A stretch of 64,000 nucleotides of DNA. It comes from Alphaproteobacteria bacterium (lineage in GTDB: Bacteria; Pseudomonadota; Alphaproteobacteria; DSM-16000; Inquilinaceae). Location: positions 124,001-188,000 of the forward strand of contig JANQSN010000028.1 in the NCBI GenBank assembly GCA_028284045.1, read 5' to 3'. Positions 17,419-25,573 of this stretch are shown here, piece after piece; position 1 is the stretch's first letter; every line of letters starts with the position of its first letter. The notes under the pieces are model-generated. The model was given only the letters and a program-made list of their open reading frames with translations, was not told where the DNA came from and did no database searches. The position numbers and the translations under genes were made by a program.

Positions 17419-19061
17419 GGTTCGAGACGGTCCCCCTGGCCGAGGCGGCGGGCTGCCTGCTCGCCCACGCCGTGCGCCAAGGCGGCCTCGCGCTGAAGAA
17501 GGGCCATCGACTGAGTGCAGCGGACATCGACCGGCTGCGCGCAGCGGGTCTCGCCAGCGTCATCGCCGCCCAGCTCGACGCCGACGATGTCCACGAGGAT
17601 GCGGCCGCGGCGCGTGTCGCCGCCGCCGTGATGGGCAACGGCCTGTTGCCCGCGCCGGCCTTCACCGGCCGCGTCAACCTGCTGGCGGAAACCGACGGCC
17701 TCTTGGTGGTCGACCCCGCCGGCATCGACGCCATGAACCGGGTGCATGAGGCGATCACCGTGGCCACCCTGCCGGCCTTTGCAGCCGTGTGCCGCGGCGA
17801 CATGGCCGCGACGGTCAAGATCATCCCCTTCGCCGCGCCGGAAGCCGCCTTGTCAGCGGTCGAGCGGTCGGCCGTCGCGCGCGCAGTACCACCCCTGTGG
17901 CTCGCCCCGTGGCGACTGAAGACGGCGGCGCTGGTGCAGACCCGCCTGCCCGGCACCACCGACAAGGTGTTGGACAAGACGCACAAGATCACCGCCGACC
18001 GGCTGGCCCGGGTGGCCATGCGCCTCGACGCCGAGCGGCGGACCGACCACCGCCCGGAGGTCCTGGCCGAGGCGGTGTCGGCGGCGATGGCCGATGGGCC
18101 GGACCTGCTGCTGATCGCCGGCGCCTCTGCCATCACCGACCGGGCCGACGTGCTGCCGGCGGCGATCGAGCGGGCCGGCGGCGAGGTCGCGCATTTCGGC
18201 ATGCCGGTCGACCCCGGCAACCTGCTGCTGCTCGCCCGGATCGGCGAGACGCCGGTCTTGGGCCTGCCGGGCTGCGCCCGCTCGCCGAAGCTCAACGGTT
18301 TCGACTGGGTGTTGCAGCGCCTCGCCGCCGGCCTGTCGGTCTCCCCCGGCGACATCATGGGGCTCGGGGTCGGCGGGCTGCTGGCCGAGATCCCCAGCCG
18401 ACCGCAACCCCGCGCCGGCCGGTCGGCCGACGGTGCGGGTCCCGCCGCGGCGTCGCCCCGCATCGCCGCCCTGGTGCTGGCGGCCGGCCAGTCGCGCCGC
18501 ATGGGCGACGCCAACAAGCTGCTGAGCCCGGTCGACGGCCGACCGATGGTCGCCCATGCGGTGGATGCCGCGCTGGCCTCGCGCGCCGACCCGGTGGTCG
18601 TGGTCACCGGGCACGAGGCCGAGCAGGTGGCGAACGCCCTGGCCGACCGCACGGTGACCCGGGTCCACAATCCCGACTATGCCGCGGGTCTCAGCCGGTC
18701 GCTGCAGGCCGGGCTCGCCGCGCTGCCGACCGATATCGACGGCGTCGTGATCTGCCTTGGCGACATGCCGCGCGTCTCCGCCGCCGTCATCGACCGGCTG
18801 GTCGCCGCCTTCTCGCCGCTCGAAGGGCGCGGCATCGTCGTCCCGACTCATGAGGGGCGGCGCGGCAATCCGCTGATCTGGGCAAGGGCCTACTTCGCGG
18901 AGATGGCGTCGCTGGACGGCGATGTCGGGGCACGGCCGCTGCTGCGGCGTCACGGCGACCAGGTGGCCGAGGTGCCGGTGGACGACCCGGCCGTCCTGCT
19001 CGACGTCGACACGCAGGCGATGCTGCGCGCCGTCACCGGCCCGCCGGCGGACGCCCCATGA
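17415..19061 (+). CDS. Fused molybdopterin-binding (MoeA/MoaB-like) and MocA-type cytidylyltransferase
   Basis: This is a 548-residue two-domain protein. Residues 1-340 form a molybdopterin-binding domain (LLIAGASAITDRADVLPAAIERAGGEVAHFGMPVDPGN). Residues about 349-535 are a nucleotidyltransferase of the MobA/MocA type, with LVLAAGQSRRMGDANKLL, VVVTGHEAEQV, GVVICLGDMPRVS and RRGNPLIW. MocA makes the molybdopterin cytosine dinucleotide used by xanthine-oxidase-type enzymes, matching the CoxL cofactor. The start appears to be TTG at 17415, overlapping the previous stop as TTGA. Its place in the operon points to dedicated cofactor supply. Confidence 0.85.
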   Translation: MRFETVPLAEAAGCLLAHAVRQGGLALKKGHRLSAADIDRLRAAGLASVIAAQLDADDVHEDAAAARVAAAVMGNGLLPAPAFTGRVNLLAETDGLLVVDPAGIDAMNRVHEAITVATLPAFAAVCRGDMAATVKIIPFAAPEAALSAVERSAVARAVPPLWLAPWRLKTAALVQTRLPGTTDKVLDKTHKITADRLARVAMRLDAERRTDHRPEVLAEAVSAAMADGPDLLLIAGASAITDRADVLPAAIERAGGEVAHFGMPVDPGNLLLLARIGETPVLGLPGCARSPKLNGFDWVLQRLAAGLSVSPGDIMGLGVGGLLAEIPSRPQPRAGRSADGAGPAAASPRIAALVLAAGQSRRMGDANKLLSPVDGRPMVAHAVDAALASRADPVVVVTGHEAEQVANALADRTVTRVHNPDYAAGLSRSLQAGLAALPTDIDGVVICLGDMPRVSAAVIDRLVAAFSPLEGRGIVVPTHEGRRGNPLIWARAYFAEMASLDGDVGARPLLRRHGDQVAEVPVDDPAVLLDVDTQAMLRAVTGPPADAP

Positions 19062-19492
19062 CCGAAGACGCCCTCTACCAGGCCCGCATCCTGGCGCTGG
19101 CGCGCGTGGCCACCGGTGCCGGCCTGCTCGCCGACCCCGACGCCCGCGTCACTGTCGACAACCCGCTGTGCGGCGACCGCATCACGCTGGATCTCGCCAT
19201 CGACGGAACCGAGGTCACGGCCATCGGCCACAAGGTGCGCGGCTGCGCGCTGTGCGAGGCGGCCGCCGCACTGATCGCCGCCAATGCCGTCGGCGCCACG
19301 CCGGCGCATCTGCAGACCGTGGCCGATGCCGCCGACGCCCTGCTGCGGTCGGGCGGGGCGGCCCCGCCGGACTGGCCCGATCTGGAGGCCTTCCGCCCGG
19401 TCGCCACGGCGAAGAGCCGGCACCGCTGCGTCCTGCTGCCCTTCGAGGCACTGATCGAGGCGCTGTCGTCGGCGCGCGGCGATGCTGAGTAA
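19058..19492 (+). CDS. NifU/IscU-like iron-sulfur cluster scaffold protein
   Basis: This 144-residue protein belongs to the NifU N-terminal (IscU/SufU) scaffold family. Probable cluster ligands are Cys38 and Asp40 (NPLCGD), Cys62 or Cys65 (GCALCEAA) and the HRC group at 121-123 (Cys123). It could assemble clusters for CoxS, which needs two [2Fe-2S] centres, or for the neighbouring [4Fe-4S] proteins UbiU and UbiV. The ATG at 19058 overlaps the upstream stop by 4 bp (ATGA), making it the last gene of the coxD-to-NifU operon. No IscS, HscA or ferredoxin gene is nearby. Confidence 0.85.
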   Translation: MTEDALYQARILALARVATGAGLLADPDARVTVDNPLCGDRITLDLAIDGTEVTAIGHKVRGCALCEAAAALIAANAVGATPAHLQTVADAADALLRSGGAAPPDWPDLEAFRPVATAKSRHRCVLLPFEALIEALSSARGDAE

Positions 19493-19694
19493 ACAAAGTA
19501 AATTCGTTTGTTTTATTTGGAAGTGAATTTATTTTCGCCAGCTGTTGTCCTCACCGCTCAAATCTGCATAAAGTCGCGCGCAATGAACGTGACGCTTCCC
19601 TGGAACTAAAACAGTTCTAGGGAACATCAATTGCTGGAGGCGATTTGATCCGCTTGCTTCCAGTATTGAATCTTGCGGATCAGGTCGCTTATCG
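19493..19694. promoter_or_regulatory. AT-rich region with several dyads upstream of ubiTUV
   Basis: This stretch is strikingly AT-rich for the genome. AAACAAA (19491-19497) and TTTGTTT (19507-19513) with a following T-run could end cox transcription. A 12-bp inverted repeat with one mismatch (TTCCCTGGAACT 19596-19607, AGTTCTAGGGAA 19613-19624, 5-nt centre) resembles an operator or stable RNA hairpin. A further pair, GATCCGC (19647-19653) and GCGGATC (19675-19681), lies close to the ubiT start. No full FNR box (TTGAT-N4-ATCAA) was found. Confidence 0.5.
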
Positions 19695-20231
19695 ATGCCT
19701 GCGCAGTCCACGCTTCGATCGGGGTTTGCCGGGTCCGCCAGGCGGACCGGCTGGCGCCTCCGTCTCCCGCTTCTGCCGCTACAACCCCTGCTGGCCCATG
19801 TCGTGCGCTCCGTCGCGCGCCGCCATCCCGGGCTGTTCAACCGGCTGGGCCCCTATGCCGGGCGCCGATTCTTGATCGTCCTGACCGACCTGCCGGTCGC
19901 CCTGTGGCTCCATCCCCACCCGGCCGCACCGCGCCTCTGCGCCGTCCGGCCGGACCATCCGCCGGACCATGACGCCCGGATCGCCGGGCGGTTCGCGACG
20001 CTGCTGGCGCTGACCGACGGGCGGCTCGACAGCGACGCCATCTTCTTCGACCGGGCGCTCAGCGTCGACGGCGACACCGAGGCCGTGGTGGCGCTGCGCA
20101 ACGCGCTGGACGATCTCGACGAGTCGCTGGTGGACGCGGTGTGCGCCGGCTTCGGCCCGCTGTCGCCGACGCTGCGGCATGTGCTGGACCGCTTGCGGGC
20201 GAAGGAGGCGCCGCGCGATGCCCACCGCTGA
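19695..20231 (+). CDS. ubiT: UbiT-like SCP2-domain lipid-binding protein
   Basis: This 178-residue protein has an SCP2-type fold (RLPLLPLQPLLAHVVRSVARRHPGLFNRLGPYAGRRFLI...DLPVALWLHP, then DGRLDSDAIFFDRALSVDGDTEAVVALRNALDD). In E. coli, UbiT is the lipid-binding partner of UbiU and UbiV in oxygen-independent ubiquinone synthesis. The gene order ubiT-ubiU-ubiV and tight spacing support the assignment. The ATG at 19695 is the plausible start. The 3' end overlaps ubiU by 14 bp. Confidence 0.85.
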   Translation: MPAQSTLRSGFAGSARRTGWRLRLPLLPLQPLLAHVVRSVARRHPGLFNRLGPYAGRRFLIVLTDLPVALWLHPHPAAPRLCAVRPDHPPDHDARIAGRFATLLALTDGRLDSDAIFFDRALSVDGDTEAVVALRNALDDLDESLVDAVCAGFGPLSPTLRHVLDRLRAKEAPRDAHR

Positions 20232-21228
20232 GATGACCCGGCCGGAGCTGGTGTGCCCGGCGGGCACGCCGGCCGGGCTGCGCACCGCGGTCGATGCCGG
20301 CGCCGATGCCGTCTATTGCGGGCTGCAAGGACCGACCAACGCCCGCAACTTCCCCGGCCTCAACTTCACCCCAGGCGAGCTGGCCGACGCCGTGCGCTAT
20401 GCCCACGGACACGGCGCGAAGGTGCTGCTGGCCGTCAACTCCTTCCCGCCCGCCGGGCGGATGACGCCCTGGACCGACGCGATCGACGCCGGGGTGCGGG
20501 CCCGGGTCGACGCCATCATCGTCGCCGATATCGGGGTCGCCTGCTATGCCCGCGACACCTATCCCGACCAGCGGCTGCATCTGTCGGTGCAGGCCGGCGC
20601 CGCCTCGCCGGAGGCGATCCGCTATTTCTGCCGCGCCTTCGCGATCCGCCGGGTGGTGCTGCCGCGGCTGTTGACGGTGGCGGAGATCAAGGCCGTGCAC
20701 GACGAGATCCCCTGCGAGATCGAGGCCTTCGTCTTCGGCAATATCGGCATGATGGTGGAAGGCCGCTGCGCCTTGTCGTCCTACGCCACCGGCCGGTCCA
20801 CCAACATGGACGGCGTGTGCTCGCCGGCCAGCCATGTCCGCTATTCCGAGGACGCCGGCGGCGCCTTGCTGACCCGGCTCGGCGACTTCGCCATCGACTG
20901 CTTCGCCTGCGGGCAGAAGGCCGGCTACCCGGTGATCTGCAAGGGGCGCTACCGCGCCGCCGACACCGCCCCCGCCTACGCCTTCGAGGAACCGGTCAGC
21001 CTCAACCTGACCCGCCTCCTGCCCGATCTGATGCGCGCCGGCGTGACCGCCTTGAAGATCGAGGGCCGCCAGCGCTCGCGCGCCTATGTGAAAGCGGTGG
21101 TGTCCGCCTTCCGCGACGCCGTCGATACCTTCCTGGCGGGCCGCGAGGCGGACCTCGCCGACCTGATCGCCCTCACCGAAGGTGGCCGCCAGACCGAAGG
21201 CGCGTTCGCCTCGAAGACCTGGAGATAG
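20218..21228 (+). CDS. ubiU: UbiU-like U32 peptidase-family protein, oxygen-independent ubiquinone hydroxylation
   Basis: UbiU and UbiV form an iron-sulfur heterodimer that hydroxylates ubiquinone precursors without O2. This 336-residue protein has the U32 start (ELVCPAGTPAGLRTAVDAGADAVYCGL), TNARNFPGLNFTPGEL and the C-terminal LKIEGRQRSRAYVKAVV. As I recall it, E. coli UbiU binds a [4Fe-4S] cluster with four cysteines. Three have counterparts here (Cys184, Cys201, Cys241), but the position matching E. coli Cys169 is Gly177 (GNIGMMVEGRC). Two extra cysteines, Cys228 and Cys231 (DCFACGQ), are nearby and could supply the fourth ligand. ATG 20218 was chosen; ATG 20233 is possible. Confidence 0.87.
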   Translation: MPTAEMTRPELVCPAGTPAGLRTAVDAGADAVYCGLQGPTNARNFPGLNFTPGELADAVRYAHGHGAKVLLAVNSFPPAGRMTPWTDAIDAGVRARVDAIIVADIGVACYARDTYPDQRLHLSVQAGAASPEAIRYFCRAFAIRRVVLPRLLTVAEIKAVHDEIPCEIEAFVFGNIGMMVEGRCALSSYATGRSTNMDGVCSPASHVRYSEDAGGALLTRLGDFAIDCFACGQKAGYPVICKGRYRAADTAPAYAFEEPVSLNLTRLLPDLMRAGVTALKIEGRQRSRAYVKAVVSAFRDAVDTFLAGREADLADLIALTEGGRQTEGAFASKTWR

Positions 21229-21231
21229 CCG

Positions 21232-22176
21232 ATGCCCGCCCTCGCCATGGGGCCGATCCTGTACAACTGGCCCGTCGACGCCTGGCGCGACTTCTACTTC
21301 CGCCTGGCCGACGAGACCGCCGTCGACACCGTCTACCTGGGCGAGGTGGTGTGCGCCAAGCGCGCGCCCCTGTTCGCGCCGGTGGTCGAGGCGGTGGCCG
21401 ACCGCCTGACCCGCGCGGGCAAGCAGGTGGTGCGCGCGACCCTGGCCCAGGTGGCCACAACGGTCGACCGCCAGCTCATCGCCGCGGCGACGGAGCCGGG
21501 CGGCCCGATGATCGAGGTCAACGACACCTCCGCCCTCTACCATCTCGGCGGCCGACCCTTCATCGCCGGGCCGTTCCTCAACGTCTACAACGAGGGCGCG
21601 CTGGCCTTCCTGGCCGAACAGGGGGCAGCCCATGTGGTCCTGCCGGCGGAGCTGCCCGCCGCGTCCATCGCCGCCATGGGCCGCCATGCGGACCGCCTGG
21701 GCGTCGCGCTGGAGGTCCAGGTCTACGGCCGTATTCCGCTGGCGATCTCCGCGCGCTGCTACCACGCCCGCGCCCATGGGCGAATGAAGGACAATTGCCG
21801 TTTCGTCTGCGACGGCGACCCCGACGGGATGGTGCTGAAGACGCTGGACGACCGGCCGTTCCTGATCGTCAACGGCATCCAGACGCTGTCGCATGCCTGC
21901 TTGAACCTAGTCCACGAGCTGGACGATCTGGCCGCGGCCGGCGTAACGACCTTCCGTCTGTCGCCGCAGAGCTGCGACATGGTCGCCGTCGCGGCGGTCT
22001 TCCGGGCCGTCGCCGACGGCCTCCTCGATGCGGCGGAGGCCGACGACCGCCTCGCCCGCATCTGGCCGGATGCGCCCTTCGCCAACGGCTTCTACCACCA
22101 GTCAGAGGGCCATCGCTGGATGCCTCAGCCGTCGTCGAAGCCGCAGGAGGTCCGCCAGGCCGCGGCCGCCTCCTGA
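21232..22176 (+). CDS. ubiV: UbiV-like U32 peptidase-family protein
   Basis: This is the partner of UbiU in oxygen-independent ubiquinone synthesis. It is 314 residues long and starts MGPILYNWPVDAWRDFYFRLAD, like UbiV. The four cluster cysteines known from E. coli UbiV are all matched: Cys41 in GEVVCAKR, Cys176 in SARCYHA, Cys189 in KDNC and Cys193 in RFVC, with the same 13- and 4-residue spacings. The conserved FLIVNGIQTLSHACLNL and FRLSPQSCDM follow. The start is 3 bp after the ubiU stop. The C-terminal Pro/Gln/Ala tail is not conserved. Confidence 0.9.
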   Translation: MPALAMGPILYNWPVDAWRDFYFRLADETAVDTVYLGEVVCAKRAPLFAPVVEAVADRLTRAGKQVVRATLAQVATTVDRQLIAAATEPGGPMIEVNDTSALYHLGGRPFIAGPFLNVYNEGALAFLAEQGAAHVVLPAELPAASIAAMGRHADRLGVALEVQVYGRIPLAISARCYHARAHGRMKDNCRFVCDGDPDGMVLKTLDDRPFLIVNGIQTLSHACLNLVHELDDLAAAGVTTFRLSPQSCDMVAVAAVFRAVADGLLDAAEADDRLARIWPDAPFANGFYHQSEGHRWMPQPSSKPQEVRQAAAAS

Positions 22177-22270
22177 CCTCCCCCACGTCTCCCGGGAGCG
22201 CTCGACCCGGCGAGACCGGCGCCAAACGGTCGACAGGAAACTCTCCTTGGCAAGGTAATTTATATGCATT

Positions 22271-22289
22271 AATTTAAAAGAATTAAATT
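22271..22289. promoter_or_regulatory. AT-rich dyad, candidate TetR operator
   Basis: AATTTAA (22271-22277) and TTAAATT (22283-22289) are perfect inverted 7-bp arms around a 5-bp centre, 20 bp before the TetR start codon. Size and position fit an autoregulatory TetR operator. The low-complexity sequence means chance cannot be excluded. Confidence 0.45.
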
Positions 22290-22308
22290 CTGGCGATGGT
22301 GGGCAGGC

Positions 22309-22917
22309 ATGGCGCGGCCGCGCAAGCAGGATGCGCTCGACATCCAAGCCCGGGCGGTGCAGGAGGCGATCGCCCTGCTGCGCCAGGACCAGACGATCAC
22401 GCTCAGCGCGGTCGCCCGGCGCGTCGGGTGCAGCGCGCCGGCGCTCTATGCCCATTTCGTCGACAAGAACGATCTGCTGCGCGCGGTTCGCGCCGCCGCC
22501 TTTGCGGAGATGACGCGCGTGAAGGCGACCCGCTACGCCGCGCCGACGGCCGATCCGGCGACGCGCTTGCGCGATGGCGGCCACGCCTATGTGGCGTTCG
22601 CGCGCGAGAACCCGCGTCTCTACCGCCTGCTCTACGCACCCGCCCCCGAAATCGGTGCGGAGTCCGACCGGATTGCGAAAGGCGCCCTCGATGCCTTGAG
22701 CGCCGGCGTCCGCGCCGCACAGCAGGTGGGCCTCGCGCCGGGCACCCCGGCCGGCGACGTCGCCGAGGTGCTGTGGTTCACGGTCCATGGCGCCGTGATG
22801 ATGGCCCTGGACGGCCAACTCCCCGGCCCGGCGGAAGCGCGTTGGAACCGAGCCCATCGCGCCGTCGATCGGATCGTGGCGCTGATGTCCGCTCCCCCCG
22901 ATCCGAAGGACCGCTAG
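22309..22917 (+). CDS. TetR/AcrR-family transcriptional regulator
   Basis: This 202-residue regulator has an N-terminal helix-turn-helix (ITLSAVARRVGCSAPALYAHFVDKNDLLRAV, about residues 30-60) of the TetR type. The C-terminal part contains ENPRLYRLLYAPAP and WFTVHGAVMMALDG, as in TetR proteins with a WHG-type ligand domain. It probably represses its own promoter and the gene that starts 2 bp after its stop codon. The effector is unknown. An AT-rich dyad just upstream may be its operator. Confidence 0.88.
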   Translation: MARPRKQDALDIQARAVQEAIALLRQDQTITLSAVARRVGCSAPALYAHFVDKNDLLRAVRAAAFAEMTRVKATRYAAPTADPATRLRDGGHAYVAFARENPRLYRLLYAPAPEIGAESDRIAKGALDALSAGVRAAQQVGLAPGTPAGDVAEVLWFTVHGAVMMALDGQLPGPAEARWNRAHRAVDRIVALMSAPPDPKDR

Positions 22918-22918
22918 C

Positions 22919-23764
22919 ATGACCTGGCTGCGCCGAAGCCTGCTTGCCCTTGCGCTGATACTGGCGCTCGGCGGGGGCACGATCGTCTGGTTCGCGACGT
23001 CGACCCGCAGCCAGATCGACGCATTGGAAAGCGCCGTCGCGCAGCGTGCCGGGGCGACCGCGCCGCTGACGATCGGGTCCGATGCGCTGCCGGAGCCGGT
23101 CGCCCGCTATTTCGCCTTCGCCTTTCCCGACGGGCCACCAACGACCATTGCCCATGCCGTCATCGAGATGAGCGGGCAATTCCGGCGCCCGGGAACGGAG
23201 GCCTTCCAGGCCACCACCGCCCGCCAGGTGGTGAATGCGCGCGCGCCAGACATGGTGTTCTCCGCCGACACGCCCATCCTCGGACCGATCTGGGCGATCG
23301 CCTACGACGCCTTCATCGGCGGCCATATGCAGATGCGCGCCCGCCTGCTCTCGACCATCACGGTCATGGCCGAGGATGGCTCGCCCGAGCTGGACCGCAT
23401 CTCCTTGCGCCGCTGGCTCCTGGAGAGCCCGACATTCCCCGTCGCATTGCTGCCCGGCGGTCCGGTGACCTGGGAACCCGTCGATGAAGACCGCGCAAGG
23501 GCGACCGTCCGGGCCTACGGCGCCGAGGCCTCGCTGATCGCCACCTTCGGTCCGGACGGCGCGCTGACCCGCTTCGATGCGGAGGAGGATGGCGACCTGA
23601 CGACGCCCTACCACGGCTCGGGCGAGCATGTATCGCGCAGCGACTACCAGCTTGTCGGCGGGATGCGGGTGCCCATGCGCTTCGAGATCGCCCGCGCGGC
23701 CGGCGGACGCACCTACCCGTTCTGGACCGGCCGCATCACCACCATCGCCTTCGCCGAACGCTGA
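22919..23764 (+). CDS. DUF6544-like membrane-anchored protein
   Basis: This 281-residue protein begins with one hydrophobic segment (WLRRSLLALALILALGGGTIVWF) that should be an uncleaved anchor or signal peptide. The rest is a soluble domain with LPEPVARYFAFAFPDG, MSGQFRRPG, RWLLESPTFPVALLPG and DYQLVGGMRVPMRFEI, which resembles proteins annotated DUF6544/DUF6920. Members have no known enzymatic role. The start overlaps nothing but follows the TetR stop by 1 bp, so the two are probably co-transcribed and this is the likely regulatory target. Confidence 0.7.
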   Translation: MTWLRRSLLALALILALGGGTIVWFATSTRSQIDALESAVAQRAGATAPLTIGSDALPEPVARYFAFAFPDGPPTTIAHAVIEMSGQFRRPGTEAFQATTARQVVNARAPDMVFSADTPILGPIWAIAYDAFIGGHMQMRARLLSTITVMAEDGSPELDRISLRRWLLESPTFPVALLPGGPVTWEPVDEDRARATVRAYGAEASLIATFGPDGALTRFDAEEDGDLTTPYHGSGEHVSRSDYQLVGGMRVPMRFEIARAAGGRTYPFWTGRITTIAFAER

Positions 23765-23782
23765 CGCCGCAGCGGGATCGCG

Positions 23783-25312
23783 CTATCCGCCGGGCCGCTC
23801 CACCAGCCGCCCTTCGACGGCGGGCGCCACGGTGCCGACCGCCTGCAGGTAGTCGATGACCACCTGCGCCACCAACGGACCAGCGCCGATGCGCCGCGAC
23901 TCCCCGGTCAGCATCAGATAGCCGTCGCCGCCATTGGCCAGGAAGTCGTTGGTCGCGACCGTGTAGGTCGCCTGCGGGTCGAGCGGCACGCCGCCCACCT
24001 GCAGCTCCACCACGCGCCCGCCCGCCGTGCGCTCGGGATCGAAGGTGACGGTCATGCCGGCGATCTGCGGAAACCGCCCGGCCCAGTCGAGACTGCTCAG
24101 CCCGACCTCCATCGCGCCCTTCAGCTCCGCCCCCGTCACGCTCAGCAGCACGGCGTGGTTGTTGAACGGAAGCTCCGCCAGGACATCGCCCCGGGTCAGC
24201 GTCGTGCCGGCCGGATACTCCCGCTCCGCCCGGATGCCGCCGCCGTTCATCAGACCGACATCGGCGTCGAAGCGGGCGCGCAACGCGTCGGCGATCAGGT
24301 TGCCGATCGCGGCTTCCCGGCGCCGCACCGTCGTGCGCCGGCTATCCAGCGGCGTCTCGACGACCGCCACCGTCTCGTCCAACCCCGCCTCATGCGCCGC
24401 CCGGATCTCCGCCATCGCCGCCGCCATGACCGGATCCGGCGTCACCCGCGCGGTGTCCAGGAAGCGGAACTGGGGTTCCCACGACACCGTCTGTGCGCCG
24501 TCATCGGCCGTGCGGCGCGTCACCGTCAGGTCGATGGCCACCGGCCGTTCCGCCTGGGATCCGGACTGAACGATGGCGGTCGCGCCATCATAGTAGGCCA
24601 GCAGGATGTGGTCATTGCCGCCGAGGATCAGGTCGACCACGCCCTCGCGCGCCAGCGCCAGGTCGGCCCGGCTGCCGAGATGGGCCAGCGCGATGACGAG
24701 ATCGGCGCCGGACTCGCGCAGGGTTTCCGCGACCCGCACTGCGACCTGCGGCGCCGGCCGGAAGCGGGTATCGCCGGCATCGGAGACCATCGGCGTCGTC
24801 TCGGTGATCAGGCCGAGGATGCCCAGCGTGATGTCTCCCGCCTCGATCAGCACATGGTCGACCGTGCCGGGGAAAGGGTCGCCGTCCTCGGTCTCCAGAT
24901 TGCTGGCGACCACCGGGAACGACGCTTCGGCGAACCGCTCCGCCGCCACGTCGGGACCGAAGTCGAACTCGTGATTGCCGGGGGTGAAGGCATCGATGCC
25001 GAGGCGGTTCAACAGCCCCACCATATGCGCCCCCTGGTCGAAGACCGAGTAGAGCGACGGCGACACGGCGTCCCCGGCATGGGTGACCACCACCGGGTGG
25101 CCGGCCACCCGCTCCGCCGCCAGCAGCGCCGCCACCCGCGCGAAGCCGCCGCGCCCGTCACGCTCGTCCATCCGGTCCCAGTCGTTGAAATGCACGATGG
25201 TCACCGTCGGCGTGGCGGGTCCCTCCTCCGCCACGGCCCAAGCCGGCGCCGGCACGGCCGCCAGCCAGACCACCCAACACACCACCCACACGCGTCGGAA
25301 GAGTTGCTTCAT
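23783..25312 (-). CDS. 5'-nucleotidase/metallophosphatase family periplasmic enzyme
   Basis: This protein of 509 residues has a signal peptide (RRVWVVCWVVWLAAVPAPAWA), an N-terminal metallophosphatase domain and a C-terminal 5'-nucleotidase domain. Metal-site motifs include GDAVSPS (about 80-86), GNHEFDFG and IALAHLGSRAD; the substrate domain has the NGGGIRAER motif. The first metal motif reads FNDWDRMD (Asp44-Trp-Asp46), where most family members have Asp-x-His. The likely role is hydrolysis of nucleotides in the periplasm. ATG 25312 was chosen because it gives a clean signal peptide; an upstream ATG at 25375 does not. The gene is convergent with the DUF6544-like gene. Confidence 0.88.
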   Translation of the reverse strand: MKQLFRRVWVVCWVVWLAAVPAPAWAVAEEGPATPTVTIVHFNDWDRMDERDGRGGFARVAALLAAERVAGHPVVVTHAGDAVSPSLYSVFDQGAHMVGLLNRLGIDAFTPGNHEFDFGPDVAAERFAEASFPVVASNLETEDGDPFPGTVDHVLIEAGDITLGILGLITETTPMVSDAGDTRFRPAPQVAVRVAETLRESGADLVIALAHLGSRADLALAREGVVDLILGGNDHILLAYYDGATAIVQSGSQAERPVAIDLTVTRRTADDGAQTVSWEPQFRFLDTARVTPDPVMAAAMAEIRAAHEAGLDETVAVVETPLDSRRTTVRRREAAIGNLIADALRARFDADVGLMNGGGIRAEREYPAGTTLTRGDVLAELPFNNHAVLLSVTGAELKGAMEVGLSSLDWAGRFPQIAGMTVTFDPERTAGGRVVELQVGGVPLDPQATYTVATNDFLANGGDGYLMLTGESRRIGAGPLVAQVVIDYLQAVGTVAPAVEGRLVERPGG

Positions 25313-25573
25313 CGTTCCAGCCCTGCTGCTGGCTTCGCGACGCGGCACCCTGTGCCAACACCCAACCCGATTCAACCGGCTTGATGCACCGATCGTGGTG
25401 TTCGACGCGCGAAACCTCTAAAGCCCCGTGCGGACAGCACATTAAACCGAGTTCTTTACGAAACATTAAACGACTTTATGGATTGCGTTCACGTTTGCTT
25501 CCCGTTGCAGTTATCGAACCTCTCGTTAAAGTTGCCGTTCTACGGGCTTTGGCTGGAAACGGGGGGGCACACC

